A stretch of 64,000 bases of DNA from Acidimicrobium ferrooxidans DSM 10331 (lineage in GTDB: Bacteria; Actinomycetota; Acidimicrobiia; Acidimicrobiales; Acidimicrobiaceae): the NCBI RefSeq assembly GCF_000023265.1, contig NC_013124.1, positions 992,001 to 1,056,000 on the forward strand, in the 5' to 3' direction. Below, piece by piece: positions 34,092 to 43,702 of the stretch (the stretch's first letter is position 1; each line of letters opens with the position of its first letter). Made by a program: the position numbers and the translations under genes. The notes beneath the pieces were generated by a model. It was not told the DNA's origin. It ran no database searches and worked only from the letters and a program-made list of their open reading frames with translations.

Positions 34092-36161
34092 GTGGCTGAG
34101 GCGCAACGCATGCTGGCCGAGGGCTCCCTGCGCAGTTCGTCTGAGCGCTTCGTGAATCGGGAGTTGTCCTGGGTGGACTTCGCCTCCCGGATCCTCGAAC
34201 TCGCCGCCGATGCGCGCGAACCGGCGCTCGAGCGCGCCAAGTTCCTCGCCGTGCTCGCACAAGGCATGGACGAGTTCTTCCAGGTGCGCGTGGCCGGCCT
34301 CAAGGATCAGCTCCTCGCACAGCATCCGATTCGCTCCCCGGACGGACTCGATGCCAGGGCGCAGCTGCGCGCGATTCGCACGCGGCTCGAGCCGGTCTGG
34401 GAGCGCCAGAGCGAGGTCTGGCACGACGGGATCCGACCGGCACTCGCTGCGCTCGGGATCGAGATCGTCGCCGTCGAGGACCTCTCTCCGACGCTCCATC
34501 GTCGCCTCCACGAGCGCTTCTTGGAAGAGCTGTTCCCGATCCTCACGCCCTTGTCCGTCGATCCCGCGCATCCCTTTCCCTACATCTCCAACCTGTCGCT
34601 CAACCTCGCGGTTCGCGTCCGTGACAGCCAAGGCGGTGAGCTCCGGTTCGCTCGTGTGAAGGTGCCCACGAATGTGCCGCGCCTCTTCCCGCTCGGGGAC
34701 CTGCGCTACTGCTTGGTCGAGGACGTCATCGCGAGCTTCATCGCCCGCCTGTTCCCGGGCATGATCATCGAGGAAGTCGGCACGTTCCGCGTCACGCGCA
34801 ACACCGACCTCGTCCTCGAGGAGGGCGAGGCGGACGACCTGCTCGAGCTGGTCGAGACCGAACTGCGACGCCGGCGCTTCGGTCGTGCGGTGCGGCTCGA
34901 GGTGTCGTCGCGCATGAGTCGTGAGCTCGTCGACGTGCTCGTCGACGAGCTCGAGCTCCATCCGGATGACGTCTGGGCGACGGACATGCCGATCGACGGT
35001 TCGTTCGCATGGGAGATCGTCGCACTGCCCATCGACGAGGGGCGAGGCATCGCCGCCGCGGGTGTGACGCCGTCGATCTTCACCGTGGGCGACGACGGCG
35101 CTGGCGCGCTGTTCGGCCGCCTGGCGGCCGGCGAGGTGCTGGTGCACCATCCCTACGAGAGCTTCGCCTCGACGGTGGAGGCGTTCGTGCGTGCAGCGGC
35201 GGCCGATCCGGACGTCCTCGCGATCAAGCAGACGCTCTATCGCACCTCGGGTGACTCGGCGATCGTCGAGGCCCTCGTCGAGGCCGCCGAGGCTGGCAAG
35301 CAGGTCGTGGTCATCATCGAGGTCAAGGCCCGCTTCGACGAGCTCGCCAACATCGCCTGGGCGCGTCATCTCGAAGAAGCCGGCGTCCACGTGGTCTACG
35401 GCGTCGTTGGTCTGAAGACCCACCTCAAGGCCGCGATGGTGGTCCGCCGTGAGGGCGCCCGCCTCGTGCGTTACTGTCACGTCGGCACGGGCAACTACAA
35501 CGCCCGGACGGCACGGACCTACGAGGACCTCGGCCTCTTCAGCGCCGACACGGTCCTCGGCGACGACCTGGCCGAGGTGTTCAACTACCTCACCGGATTC
35601 TCGCACCCGAATCGGTTGCGGCGCGTCGTGCTCGCTCCCCAGCAGCTGCGCGGGTGGTTGCTCGAGCGCATCGCCCGAGAGCGCGATCGCGGACCGAGCG
35701 GACGCATTCGCTTCAAGGTGAACTCGCTCGTCGATCCCGAGATCATCGATGCGCTCTACGACGCGTCGGCGGCCGGCACTCCCGTCGAGGGTGTGGTCCG
35801 GGGCCTGTGCTCGGCTCGCGTGGGGGTCGAGGGGCTCTCGGAGCACCTTCGGATCCGATCGATCGTGGGGAGCTTCCTCGAGCATTCACGGATCTACGTC
35901 TTCGGCCAAGGACCCGACGCCGATGTGGCGATCGCCTCGGCCGATCTCATGCAGCGCAATCTCGATCGGCGCGTCGAGCTGTTGATCCCGCTCGAGGCGC
36001 CGGCGACTCGAGCGCGCGTGGAGCACATCCTCGATCTCGCCTTCGCGGACGACACCTACGCATGGGAGCTCACCGCCGATGGCCGCTGGCATCGTCAACG
36101 CGGTGGCGAGGGCATCTCGCTCCAGCGGCGGCTCAACGACGAGGCGGGGGCTCGGGGGTGA
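34092..36161 (+). CDS. ppk1: Polyphosphate kinase 1
   Basis: 689 residues from GTG 34092, chosen because AAGGAGG lies five bases upstream; longer frames exist upstream without such a site. Family blocks: FVNRELSWVDFASRILELA at the N-terminus, PHPYESF-like HHPYESFASTVEAF, IKQTLYRTSGDSAIVEAL, and the phosphohistidine region VRYCHVGTGNYNARTARTY. It makes polyphosphate from ATP reversibly. GTGA overlap with the CYTH gene and then ppx/gppA forms a polyphosphate operon. Confidence 0.96.
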   Translation: MAEAQRMLAEGSLRSSSERFVNRELSWVDFASRILELAADAREPALERAKFLAVLAQGMDEFFQVRVAGLKDQLLAQHPIRSPDGLDARAQLRAIRTRLEPVWERQSEVWHDGIRPALAALGIEIVAVEDLSPTLHRRLHERFLEELFPILTPLSVDPAHPFPYISNLSLNLAVRVRDSQGGELRFARVKVPTNVPRLFPLGDLRYCLVEDVIASFIARLFPGMIIEEVGTFRVTRNTDLVLEEGEADDLLELVETELRRRRFGRAVRLEVSSRMSRELVDVLVDELELHPDDVWATDMPIDGSFAWEIVALPIDEGRGIAAAGVTPSIFTVGDDGAGALFGRLAAGEVLVHHPYESFASTVEAFVRAAAADPDVLAIKQTLYRTSGDSAIVEALVEAAEAGKQVVVIIEVKARFDELANIAWARHLEEAGVHVVYGVVGLKTHLKAAMVVRREGARLVRYCHVGTGNYNARTARTYEDLGLFSADTVLGDDLAEVFNYLTGFSHPNRLRRVVLAPQQLRGWLLERIARERDRGPSGRIRFKVNSLVDPEIIDALYDASAAGTPVEGVVRGLCSARVGVEGLSEHLRIRSIVGSFLEHSRIYVFGQGPDADVAIASADLMQRNLDRRVELLIPLEAPATRARVEHILDLAFADDTYAWELTADGRWHRQRGGEGISLQRRLNDEAGARG

Positions 36162-36853
36162 GCGAAGGCGCGATCGGGACCGAGCGGGAACTGAAGTTCC
36201 GCCCGCGCGACGTCGACGAGGCACGAGTCCTCGTCGCCAGGTTCCGTGACCGGCTCGGTCTGCCTGCGGCCCCCGCGGTGACGACCACGCTCGAGTCGCG
36301 CTACCTCGACACGGCCGATCACCAGCTCGCGCGCTGCGGCCTTGGCGTGCGAGCCCGCTGGGCGCTCGAGGCTTTGGATCCCGAGGCCGCACGCTGGACG
36401 GCCAAGCTCGCACTCGAAGAGGACGACGGCACCTACGTGTCGGTCGAGTTCGAGGTCGACGGCGAGCGCGAGCGCCTCCCGGCCGAGATCGCTGGTCGGC
36501 TTCGGAGCGTCGTCGGATCGGCGCGGTTGGTGGAGCTCGCGCGGATTCGCAACCACCGTACCAGCTGGCGCGATGCGACCGGTGGTGTCGAGATCGAGCT
36601 CGACGTGGTGGACGTGCTCGCTCCGCGAACTGGGCACTTCGTCGAGGTCGAGGTCGAGGTCGCCGACGACGAGCAGCTGCGCGCGCTGCGGCGCTGGGTC
36701 GGGGCGGTCCCGGTGTCGACGACCCACAAGCTCGGCGCGGCCCTCGGGCAGGTCGTGAGCGTCGATCCGGAGTGCGTCGCGCGGGTGCGTGCCCTCCTCG
36801 AGGCGCCGAGCGACCCCGGCTGGTGCGAGGAGCCTGCTCCATGGGCACGCTGA
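36158..36853 (+). CDS. CYTH-domain protein (probable inorganic triphosphatase)
   Basis: 231 residues, GTG start overlapping the ppk1 stop. The signature ExExK motif is TERELKFRP near residue 9. Alternating charged strands follow (SRYLDTADHQLARCGLGVRA; WTAKLALEEDD; VEIELDVVDVLAPRTGHFVE; VSTTHKLGAAL), as in the tunnel-shaped CYTH fold that cleaves triphosphates. Its place between ppk1 and ppx supports a role in polyphosphate or triphosphate turnover. Confidence 0.88.
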   Translation: MSEGAIGTERELKFRPRDVDEARVLVARFRDRLGLPAAPAVTTTLESRYLDTADHQLARCGLGVRARWALEALDPEAARWTAKLALEEDDGTYVSVEFEVDGERERLPAEIAGRLRSVVGSARLVELARIRNHRTSWRDATGGVEIELDVVDVLAPRTGHFVEVEVEVADDEQLRALRRWVGAVPVSTTHKLGAALGQVVSVDPECVARVRALLEAPSDPGWCEEPAPWAR

Positions 36854-38415
36854 GTGCGGCGGCGATCGATCTCGGCTCCAACTCGTTCCATCTCGTCGTG
36901 GCGCGGGTGCGTCCGGAGCGCCTCCTCGAGCCCGTCTACGAGGACAAGGTCATGCTGCGCCTCGGGGAGGTGGTCGCACGCCTCGGTCGCTTCGACGACG
37001 AGGCCGAAGCACGTGCCCACGAGGCGTTCGAGCGCTTCGTCTCGCTCGCACGCGCGTTCGGCGCGACGGTCATCGTCGCCGCGGCGACCGCGAGCTTCCG
37101 TGATGCCCAGAACGGGCGTGACGTCGCCGACGCGCTCGAGGCGCGAACCGGGGTGCACGTTCGTATCCTCACCGGTCACGAAGAGGCCAGCACGATCTTC
37201 TCGGCGGTGCGCTCGGCCGGCAGCATCGGCCAGGTCCCCGTCGTCGTGGCCGACCTCGGCGGAGGCAGCTTGGAGCTCGCGCTCGGGACCCAACGATCCC
37301 TCCTGCGCGCGCGCAGCCTCCCACTGGGTGTGGGCAAGCTGTCGGTGCGCTACCGCTGTAGCGACCCGCCACGGCACGACGAACTGGCTCGGATCCGGGC
37401 CCACGTCGAGGCGGTCGCCGGTGCCGAGCTCCGCGAGATGGCCTCGTTCGAGCCGCGCCGGCTGGTCCTGGCGAGCGGGACGTTCGCCGCGATCGCGAAG
37501 GTCGCGCGTCGACTCGGTCGCGTCGATCAGCTCGCCGACGGGCAGGTGTTGCGGGTCGTGGACGTCGCCTCCCTCACCGGTGCGCTCGATGCGATCGTGC
37601 GTGCCGATCGAGAGGCCCGCATCGACCGTCTCGGGATCGATCGGCGGCGCAGCGATACCGTCGTGCCGGGCGTCCTGATCGTTCGCGCCCTCCTCGATGA
37701 GCTCGGGGTCGACGAGGTGTGGACCAGTCGGTGGGCGCTTCGGGAGGGCCTGTTGATCCAGGCCGTGGAGGAGGGCGACGCCATGGGCTTCGCCTTCGAC
37801 GCTGCCGAGCTCCGCGCTGGCTCGCTCCGACACCTCATGCGGAAGTACCAGATCGAGGAGGATCACGCCCGCGCTGTGGAGCGGCACGCACTCGCGCTCT
37901 TCGACGGACTGGGCGGTGCCCTCGAGCTCGTGCCCGAGGATCGTGACTTGCTCGCGGTGGCGGCGCTGCTGCACGACGTCGGTGCGTTCGTCTCGGGCCG
38001 GAACCACGACCGTCACGGTGCGTATCTGCTCGCGGCCGACCCACCACGCGGGCTGTCGGTGCGCGAGCGGCTGGTGGTCGAGGGCGTCGTCGGCTCGCAC
38101 CGTCGCGGCGCGCCTCGTTCCCCCGACGCCCTCTCGACGGCCGATCGCGACCGTGTGGCTGCGCTCGCCGCACTCCTGCGCGTCGCCGATGGGCTCGATG
38201 CCTCCCACACCCAAGTGGTCGAAGGGGTCGAGGTCCAGCTCGAGGCGGACGAGATCCGTCTCGTGGTGCACGCCGACGAGGCGCTCGGTGCCGAGCGCGT
38301 TGCTCTCGAGACGAAGACCGAGCTGCTCAGCTCCCTCCTGGGGCGCAGAGTCGAACTCGACGTGGTGCCGGTGGCGCGAGATGGGGCGGCACGAGCGCGG
38401 TCCGTGCTCGACTGA
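36841..38415 (+). CDS. Ppx/GppA phosphatase with C-terminal HD domain
   Basis: 524 residues from ATG 36841, overlapping the CYTH gene by 13 bases. The N-terminal actin-like phosphatase domain shows AAIDLGSNSFHLVVARV, the P-loop-like VVVADLGGGSLELALG and ASGTFAAIAKVARRL. The C-terminal HD domain shows ALLHDVGAFVSGRNHDRHG. It degrades polyphosphate chains or converts pppGpp to ppGpp; sequence does not decide. It ends 23 bases before the convergent FAD-oxidase gene. Confidence 0.9.
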   Translation: MGTLSAAAIDLGSNSFHLVVARVRPERLLEPVYEDKVMLRLGEVVARLGRFDDEAEARAHEAFERFVSLARAFGATVIVAAATASFRDAQNGRDVADALEARTGVHVRILTGHEEASTIFSAVRSAGSIGQVPVVVADLGGGSLELALGTQRSLLRARSLPLGVGKLSVRYRCSDPPRHDELARIRAHVEAVAGAELREMASFEPRRLVLASGTFAAIAKVARRLGRVDQLADGQVLRVVDVASLTGALDAIVRADREARIDRLGIDRRRSDTVVPGVLIVRALLDELGVDEVWTSRWALREGLLIQAVEEGDAMGFAFDAAELRAGSLRHLMRKYQIEEDHARAVERHALALFDGLGGALELVPEDRDLLAVAALLHDVGAFVSGRNHDRHGAYLLAADPPRGLSVRERLVVEGVVGSHRRGAPRSPDALSTADRDRVAALAALLRVADGLDASHTQVVEGVEVQLEADEIRLVVHADEALGAERVALETKTELLSSLLGRRVELDVVPVARDGAARARSVLD

Positions 38416-38438
38416 GCGCTCGCACTCCGCGGTCGCGC

Positions 38439-39776
38439 TCACGGATCGGGGAGCAGGACACCAGGGTTCACGATGCCGTAGGGATCCCAGATCCCCTTCA
38501 GCGATCGGAGCGCCGCCTCGTCGATGGGGTCGAGGAGGAGCCGGGCCCAGCGACGTTTGGTGCGGCCGATCCCGTGTTCGGACGCGATGACGCCGCCGAG
38601 GGCCGCCACACGTGTGAGCACCGTCTCGTAGAGCGGACCGGGATCGGCCCCGTGTGCGATCGCGAGGTTGACGTGGCACGTCCCCTCGGCGAGATGGCCG
38701 AAGAGGACGGTGGCGCGCACCTCGTCGCGCTCGGCCACCAGGTCGAGGTGGGCCGCGAGCTCCCCGAGTGCCCCGAGTGGGACGGCGACGTCCAGCTTGA
38801 CCGGGGTGCCGAAGCGCTCGGCGAGCAGCGGGAGCATCTCGCGCAGGTGCCAGAGCCGTGCCCTCTGGGAGGGGTCGGTCGCCACGTGGGCGTCGAGGTG
38901 GGCCGGTGCGAGCAGGAGGGGCCGATCGTCGTCGGGATAGGGACTCGTGAGCTGGAGGATGAGGAGGAGGGGATGCGGGTCGGGCGGGGTGAGGCCGGCG
39001 CTTCGGACGTCGGCCGTACGCACGAACTCGGCTGCCTCGAGCCACGGCGCAACGAGTGGCCGGAGCGTCTCGAAGAGGCTGACGAGGTCGACGAAGTCGT
39101 CAGCGCCGATGGCGATGGCGATGCGGGTGCGTGGGCGCGGGTGGACCCGGAGCGCGACGGCCGTGATGACGCCGTAGATGCCCTCGCTCCCGGCGACGAA
39201 GCGGCAGGTGTCGAGCCCGGCGGCCTTCGGAGGCCGACCGATGCGACGGTGGGTTCGCCCGAGCCCGTCGACGAGGTCGACGTGGACGAGCTGGTTGGCC
39301 GTCGAGCCGTAGCGGACGACCCGTTGACCGCCCGCGTTGGTCGCGACGAGACCGCCGAGGGTGGCGTTGGCGCGCGATCCGAGGTCGATACCGACCTCGA
39401 GTCCTGCAGCCTCGAGCTCGGCGTCGAGATCGGCGAGCGTCACGCCGGCTTCGGCGACGACGGTCATCGTGGCCGGCTCCAGTCGAACGATGCGTCGGAG
39501 TCGTTCGGTGCTGACGGCGATGGCGCCGGGGTGGGGTACCGCACCGGCCACGAGCGAGGTCCTGCCACCTTGGATGGTGATCGCGACACGAGCGCTCCCA
39601 GCCGCCTCGAGGAGGCGCGCGACCGCGGGAGCGTCGGCGGGGCGTGCGAGCGCTGCGGCATCCCCTCGCGTCGTGGCGGTCCAGTCGAGGTTGATCGGCT
39701 CGAGGGCCGCGGGGTCGTCGGTCCAGTCGACGTTCGCCTCGTCGAGGACGCGAGCCGCATCGGACGCTGCTGCCAT
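38439..39776 (-). CDS. FAD-linked oxidase, GlcD/D-lactate dehydrogenase family
   Basis: 445 residues from ATG 39776. FAD-binding (PCMH) motifs are VAITIQGGRTSLVAGAVPHP and ATLGGLVATNAGGQRVVRYG. The C-terminal FAD-oxidase domain contains FGHLAEGTCHVNLAIAH and the typical ASEHGIGRTKRRW. Such enzymes oxidise D-lactate, glycolate or D-2-hydroxyglutarate. No FeS partner (GlcF) is adjacent. It is divergent from pgi across about 205 bases, which must hold both promoters; no clear boxes seen. Confidence 0.88.
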   Translation of the reverse strand: MAAASDAARVLDEANVDWTDDPAALEPINLDWTATTRGDAAALARPADAPAVARLLEAAGSARVAITIQGGRTSLVAGAVPHPGAIAVSTERLRRIVRLEPATMTVVAEAGVTLADLDAELEAAGLEVGIDLGSRANATLGGLVATNAGGQRVVRYGSTANQLVHVDLVDGLGRTHRRIGRPPKAAGLDTCRFVAGSEGIYGVITAVALRVHPRPRTRIAIAIGADDFVDLVSLFETLRPLVAPWLEAAEFVRTADVRSAGLTPPDPHPLLLILQLTSPYPDDDRPLLLAPAHLDAHVATDPSQRARLWHLREMLPLLAERFGTPVKLDVAVPLGALGELAAHLDLVAERDEVRATVLFGHLAEGTCHVNLAIAHGADPGPLYETVLTRVAALGGVIASEHGIGRTKRRWARLLLDPIDEAALRSLKGIWDPYGIVNPGVLLPDP

Positions 39777-39981
39777 GGGGCCATGGTAGGTGTGGGCATG
39801 CTGCTCGCGCCATCGCCCGAGGGCTCTTCGAGGGATCGGGTTAGGCTGCCTAGCGGTACGTCGGAGCGTGCCTGTGTCCGGATCGTGGCCAGGCTGCTCG
39901 AGCGAGTCGCCCGACGACGAGCGCGTGTGGCGCATGGTCGGGCGGCGCGCGTCGTGGCGATGCGACAGAAGGGAGCGCTCG

Positions 39982-41643
39982 GTGGAGACGGTGGATCCGA
40001 GATCGCTTCGGGTGTGGCGTGAGCTCGAGGCCGAGGCCGCGGAGCTGCGCGACGTGCCTCTTGGCACGTTGGTGGCCGAGGGAAGCGATCGCGAGCGTCG
40101 GCTCGTCCTCGATGCCGGGCTGCTCCGGATCGATGCGACGCGACAGCTCGTACGCGCTCGCACGTTGGAGCTGCTCGGTGAGCTCGCGCGCGAGACGAAG
40201 GTGGTCGAGCTGCGTGAGGCGATGTTCGGCGGTGGCCACATCAACACCACCGAGGATCGAGCCGTGGGGCACGTATGGCTGCGCGCGCCGCGGGGAGGGG
40301 CACCCGTCGTCGACGGGATCGACGTCTCTTCCGCGGTCCACGACGTCCTCGAGCGCATGGCGGAGGCCGCCGTTCGTCTGCGCGACGGCAGCTGGACGGG
40401 TGTGACCGGCGAACGGATCGAGCGCGTCGTGTCGATCGGGATCGGCGGCTCCGATCTCGGCCCTCGCATGGCGGCCCTCGCCCTGGAGGCCTTCGGCCAC
40501 GGCGGGCCCGAGGTCCGGTTCGTCTCGAACGTCGATCCCGTCGACCTCGAGCGAGCGCTCGTCGGCGCCGAGCCCGCCCGGACGCTGTTCGTCGTGGTCT
40601 CGAAGACGTTCCGGACCCTCGAGACGCTCCAGAACGCCACGGCGGCGCTCGCGTGGCTGCGCTCCGAGCTGGGAGAGGGCCCTGAGGTGGTGGCGCGCCA
40701 CGTGGTCGCGGTCTCGTCGAACGTCGAGGCCGCGACGGCGTTCGGTGTCGACCCCGCCAACGTCTTCGGCTTCTGGGACTTCGTCGGTGGGCGCTACTCG
40801 GTGTGGTCGGCGGTGGGTTTTGCGCTGATGGTCGCCGTCGGACCGGAGGGCTTCCTCAGTCTGCTCGCCGGGGCCCACGCCATGGACGAGCACTTTCGGA
40901 CCGAGCCGATGGATGTGAACGCCCCCGTCCTGCACGGCTTGTTGATGCTGTGGTATCGCACCTTTCTCGGCGCCCAGACCTACGCGGTGCTGCCGTACGC
41001 GGAGCGTCTCGCGCTCTTGCCGTCGTACCTGCAGCAGCTGACCATGGAGTCGAACGGCAAGTCCGTCCGACGCGACGGCGAGCGCGTGGACTACGACACG
41101 GGCGCCATCGTCTGGGGAGAGCCGGGGACGAAGGGCCAGCACGCCTTCTATCAGCTGCTGCACCAGGGGACGACCCTCGTGCCTGCGGACATCATCGTGG
41201 TCGCCGAGGCACAAGCCGGTCCCGAGCGCCACCACGACCTGCTGGTGGCGAACGCCTTCGCGCAGGCCCAGGCACTCGCCTTCGGCCGGGACGAGGCGTC
41301 GTTGCGGGCGGCAGGGGTGCCCGAGCGCCTCGTGCCGCACAAACGGATGCCCGGTTCACGCCCCTCGAGCGTGGTGATGATGCCCCGACTCGCGCCGGAG
41401 ACGCTCGGCGCGCTGATCGCACTCTACGAGCACTCGGTGTTCGTCCAGGGGGCTGTGTGGGGGATCGACTCGTTCGACCAGTGGGGCGTCGAGCTCGGCA
41501 AGGAGCTCGCCGACCAGCTCGCGCCCTTCACGACGGGCGAGCGCGACGTCGAGGGTGCCGACCTCGACCCGACGACGGCGCGGCTCATCGAGTGGTACCG
41601 TTCGTGGCGGCAAGGGCCGCCGAAGAGAGAGGAGATGCCATGA
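39982..41643 (+). CDS. pgi: Glucose-6-phosphate isomerase
   Basis: 553 residues from GTG 39982 with AAGGGAG upstream; an open frame continues upstream without a ribosome site. Signatures: HINTTEDRAVGHVWLRAP, VVSIGIGGSDLGPRMAALAL, FVGGRYSVWSAVGFALM, WGEPGTKGQHAFYQLLHQGT and the catalytic Lys region near the C-terminus (SFDQWGVELGKELADQL). It interconverts glucose- and fructose-6-phosphate. The stop overlaps the tal start (ATGA), so glycolysis and pentose-phosphate steps are co-expressed. Confidence 0.96.
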   Translation: METVDPRSLRVWRELEAEAAELRDVPLGTLVAEGSDRERRLVLDAGLLRIDATRQLVRARTLELLGELARETKVVELREAMFGGGHINTTEDRAVGHVWLRAPRGGAPVVDGIDVSSAVHDVLERMAEAAVRLRDGSWTGVTGERIERVVSIGIGGSDLGPRMAALALEAFGHGGPEVRFVSNVDPVDLERALVGAEPARTLFVVVSKTFRTLETLQNATAALAWLRSELGEGPEVVARHVVAVSSNVEAATAFGVDPANVFGFWDFVGGRYSVWSAVGFALMVAVGPEGFLSLLAGAHAMDEHFRTEPMDVNAPVLHGLLMLWYRTFLGAQTYAVLPYAERLALLPSYLQQLTMESNGKSVRRDGERVDYDTGAIVWGEPGTKGQHAFYQLLHQGTTLVPADIIVVAEAQAGPERHHDLLVANAFAQAQALAFGRDEASLRAAGVPERLVPHKRMPGSRPSSVVMMPRLAPETLGALIALYEHSVFVQGAVWGIDSFDQWGVELGKELADQLAPFTTGERDVEGADLDPTTARLIEWYRSWRQGPPKREEMP

Positions 41644-42713
41644 AGAGGGCTCGCTTGCTGGCGGAACACGGCCAGAGCGTCTGGCTGGATGCGATCTCGA
41701 GGCGACTGCTCGCCAAGGGCACGCTCGCGCACTACATCGACGAGCTCGCGGTGACCGGCTTGACGTCGAACCCGTCGATCCTGTCGCACGCCATCGCCGG
41801 TTCGACCGACTACGACGAGCGCATTGCCGATGCGGTCGCTCGCGGTGTCCACGATCCAGAGGCCGTCGTCTACGAACTCGCCCACTGGGACCTCGCCGAG
41901 GCTGCCGGGCTGTTCGCGCCGGTGTACGAGCGCACCGACGGCGTCGACGGCTACGTGTCGATCGAGGTGCCTCCCCAGTACGCGCACGACACCCAGGCGA
42001 CGCTGTCGTGGGCGCGTGAGCTGCGGTCGCGCTTCGCGGAGCCGAACGTGCTCGTCAAGGTACCCGGTACCCCAGAGGGCCTCCCCGCGATCAGCGAGTT
42101 GATCGCCTCGGGGATCGGCGTGAACGTCACCTTGCTGTTCTCCGTCGAGCACTACACCGCAGCCGCGGAGGCCTACCTCGAGGGCATCGAGCGGCGTTCG
42201 AGCGCCGGGTTGTCCCTCGTGGTGCCCTCGGTCGCGAGCGTCTTCGTCTCCCGCTGGGACTCGGCCGTCGATCCGCTCGTGCCCCGTGAGCTCCAGGGCC
42301 GTACGGGCCTTGCGATCATGCGTCGGATCTACGCGGCCTACCAGGCGCTCCTCGCGTCGGAGCGCTTCAGCAGGCTCGCCGGCCAGGGTGCGAGAGCCCA
42401 GCGGCTCCTCTGGGCCTCGACCTCGACGAAGAACCCCGAGCTCCCCGATACCTACTACCTCGGGCGACTGGTGGCGCCAGGGACGATCGACACCGTCCCG
42501 GAGGGGACCCTGCTGGCCTTCGACGACCACGGCGAGATCGAGCCCGTGCTCGACGACGACCTCGCGGGGGCCGATGCACTGCTCGAGGAGGTCGCCTCGG
42601 CGGGAGTCGATCTCGCGGGCCTTGGCGACGTCTTGCAGGAGCAAGGTGCCCACGCCTTCAGCGCCGACTGGACGACGCTGCTCGACACCGTGGCACGGCG
42701 GGTGAAGGGGTGA
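41640..42713 (+). CDS. tal: Transaldolase
   Basis: 357 residues from ATG 41640. Transaldolase signatures: VTGLTSNPSILSHAIAGST near the N-terminus and the Schiff-base lysine region NVLVKVPGTPEGLPAI. GIGVNVTLLFSVEHY and LLWASTSTKNPELPDTYY follow. This is the longer actinobacterial form. It transfers dihydroxyacetone units in the pentose-phosphate pathway. Overlaps pgi upstream and the reductase gene downstream (GTGA). Confidence 0.96.
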   Translation: MKRARLLAEHGQSVWLDAISRRLLAKGTLAHYIDELAVTGLTSNPSILSHAIAGSTDYDERIADAVARGVHDPEAVVYELAHWDLAEAAGLFAPVYERTDGVDGYVSIEVPPQYAHDTQATLSWARELRSRFAEPNVLVKVPGTPEGLPAISELIASGIGVNVTLLFSVEHYTAAAEAYLEGIERRSSAGLSLVVPSVASVFVSRWDSAVDPLVPRELQGRTGLAIMRRIYAAYQALLASERFSRLAGQGARAQRLLWASTSTKNPELPDTYYLGRLVAPGTIDTVPEGTLLAFDDHGEIEPVLDDDLAGADALLEEVASAGVDLAGLGDVLQEQGAHAFSADWTTLLDTVARRVKG

Positions 42714-43699
42714 GCCCGCGCGGCGTCGTCGTCCGCGAGGATGGGGGCACGGTCGCAGCTCGCGTCGAGGAGCTCGACGAGAGCCTGCTCGGCCACGATC
42801 CAGTGCGGATCCGCGTGCACTACTCGACCCTCAACTACAAAGACGGCATGGTCCTCGGAGGGCTCGGGAGGCTGGTTCGGCGCTACCCCCATGTCGCCGG
42901 TGTCGACCTTGCCGGTGAGGTGATCGAAGACCGGACGGGGACGTTCGCTCCGGGGACCCGCGTCGTGGTCACGGGGTTCCACGTCGGCGAGCGCCATCCG
43001 GGCGGTCTTGCCCAAGAGGCCAGGGTGCGTCCGGAGTGGGTCGTTCCGTTGCCCGAGGGCCTCGATGCGCGAAGGGCGATGGCGATCGGGACGGCTGGCC
43101 TGAGCGCCATGCTCGCGATCATGGCCGTCGAGCAGCGGGGGCGTTCCGATCGGACCTTCCCCCTGCTCGTGACTGGAGCCGCGGGTGGGGTGGGCTCCAT
43201 CGCGGTCGCTGTCGCCGCTCGACGAGGGTGGGGGGTGGCTGCGTCGACCGGTCGGACCGACGAGGCGCCCTACCTGCGCTCGCTGGGTGCGAGCAGCATC
43301 ATCGCCAGAGCCGAGCTCGCGAGGGACGACGTGCGCCCGCTCGAGTCGGAGCGCTTCGGCGGGGCCATCGATGCGGTCGGGGGCTCGACGCTCGCGACCG
43401 CGCTTGCCCAGATGGCCCACGGCGCGGCCGTCGCATCCGTGGGTCTTGCCGGCGGCGACCGCTTTTGCGCCTCGGTGATGCCCTTCTTGCTCCGCGGCGT
43501 GAGTATCGTCGGGATCGACTCGACGCTCGCACCGCTCGAGGATCGGCGAGCGGCATGGGCAGCGCTCGCGAGCGACCTCGACCCCGCACTGCTGGCGGAG
43601 GTGACCCGGGAGGTGGGGCTCGAGGACGTGCCCGCCCTCGGACCTGAGATCCTCGCCGGGCACGTTCGCGGGCGGATCGTCGTCGACGTGAACCGCTGA
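42710..43699 (+). CDS. Medium-chain zinc-free oxidoreductase, AcuI/YhdH family
   Basis: 329 residues, GTG start overlapping the tal stop. Quinone-reductase-like MDR with VHYSTLNYKDGMVLGG near residue 37, HVAGVDLAGEVIEDRTG, and the nucleotide-binding VTGAAGGVGSIAVAVAARRG. This matches acrylyl-CoA reductase (AcuI)/YhdH proteins that use NADPH. The substrate in this organism is not known. It lies between tal and coaE with no functional link that I can see. Confidence 0.88.
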   Translation: MSPRGVVVREDGGTVAARVEELDESLLGHDPVRIRVHYSTLNYKDGMVLGGLGRLVRRYPHVAGVDLAGEVIEDRTGTFAPGTRVVVTGFHVGERHPGGLAQEARVRPEWVVPLPEGLDARRAMAIGTAGLSAMLAIMAVEQRGRSDRTFPLLVTGAAGGVGSIAVAVAARRGWGVAASTGRTDEAPYLRSLGASSIIARAELARDDVRPLESERFGGAIDAVGGSTLATALAQMAHGAAVASVGLAGGDRFCASVMPFLLRGVSIVGIDSTLAPLEDRRAAWAALASDLDPALLAEVTREVGLEDVPALGPEILAGHVRGRIVVDVNR

Positions 43700-43702
43700 G
43701 AC

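Noticed and set aside
36433-39045. 870-codon minus-strand frame over ppx/gppA and CYTH genes
   Set aside because: Shadow of GC-rich genes on the other strand; no motifs, and the true genes have family signatures.
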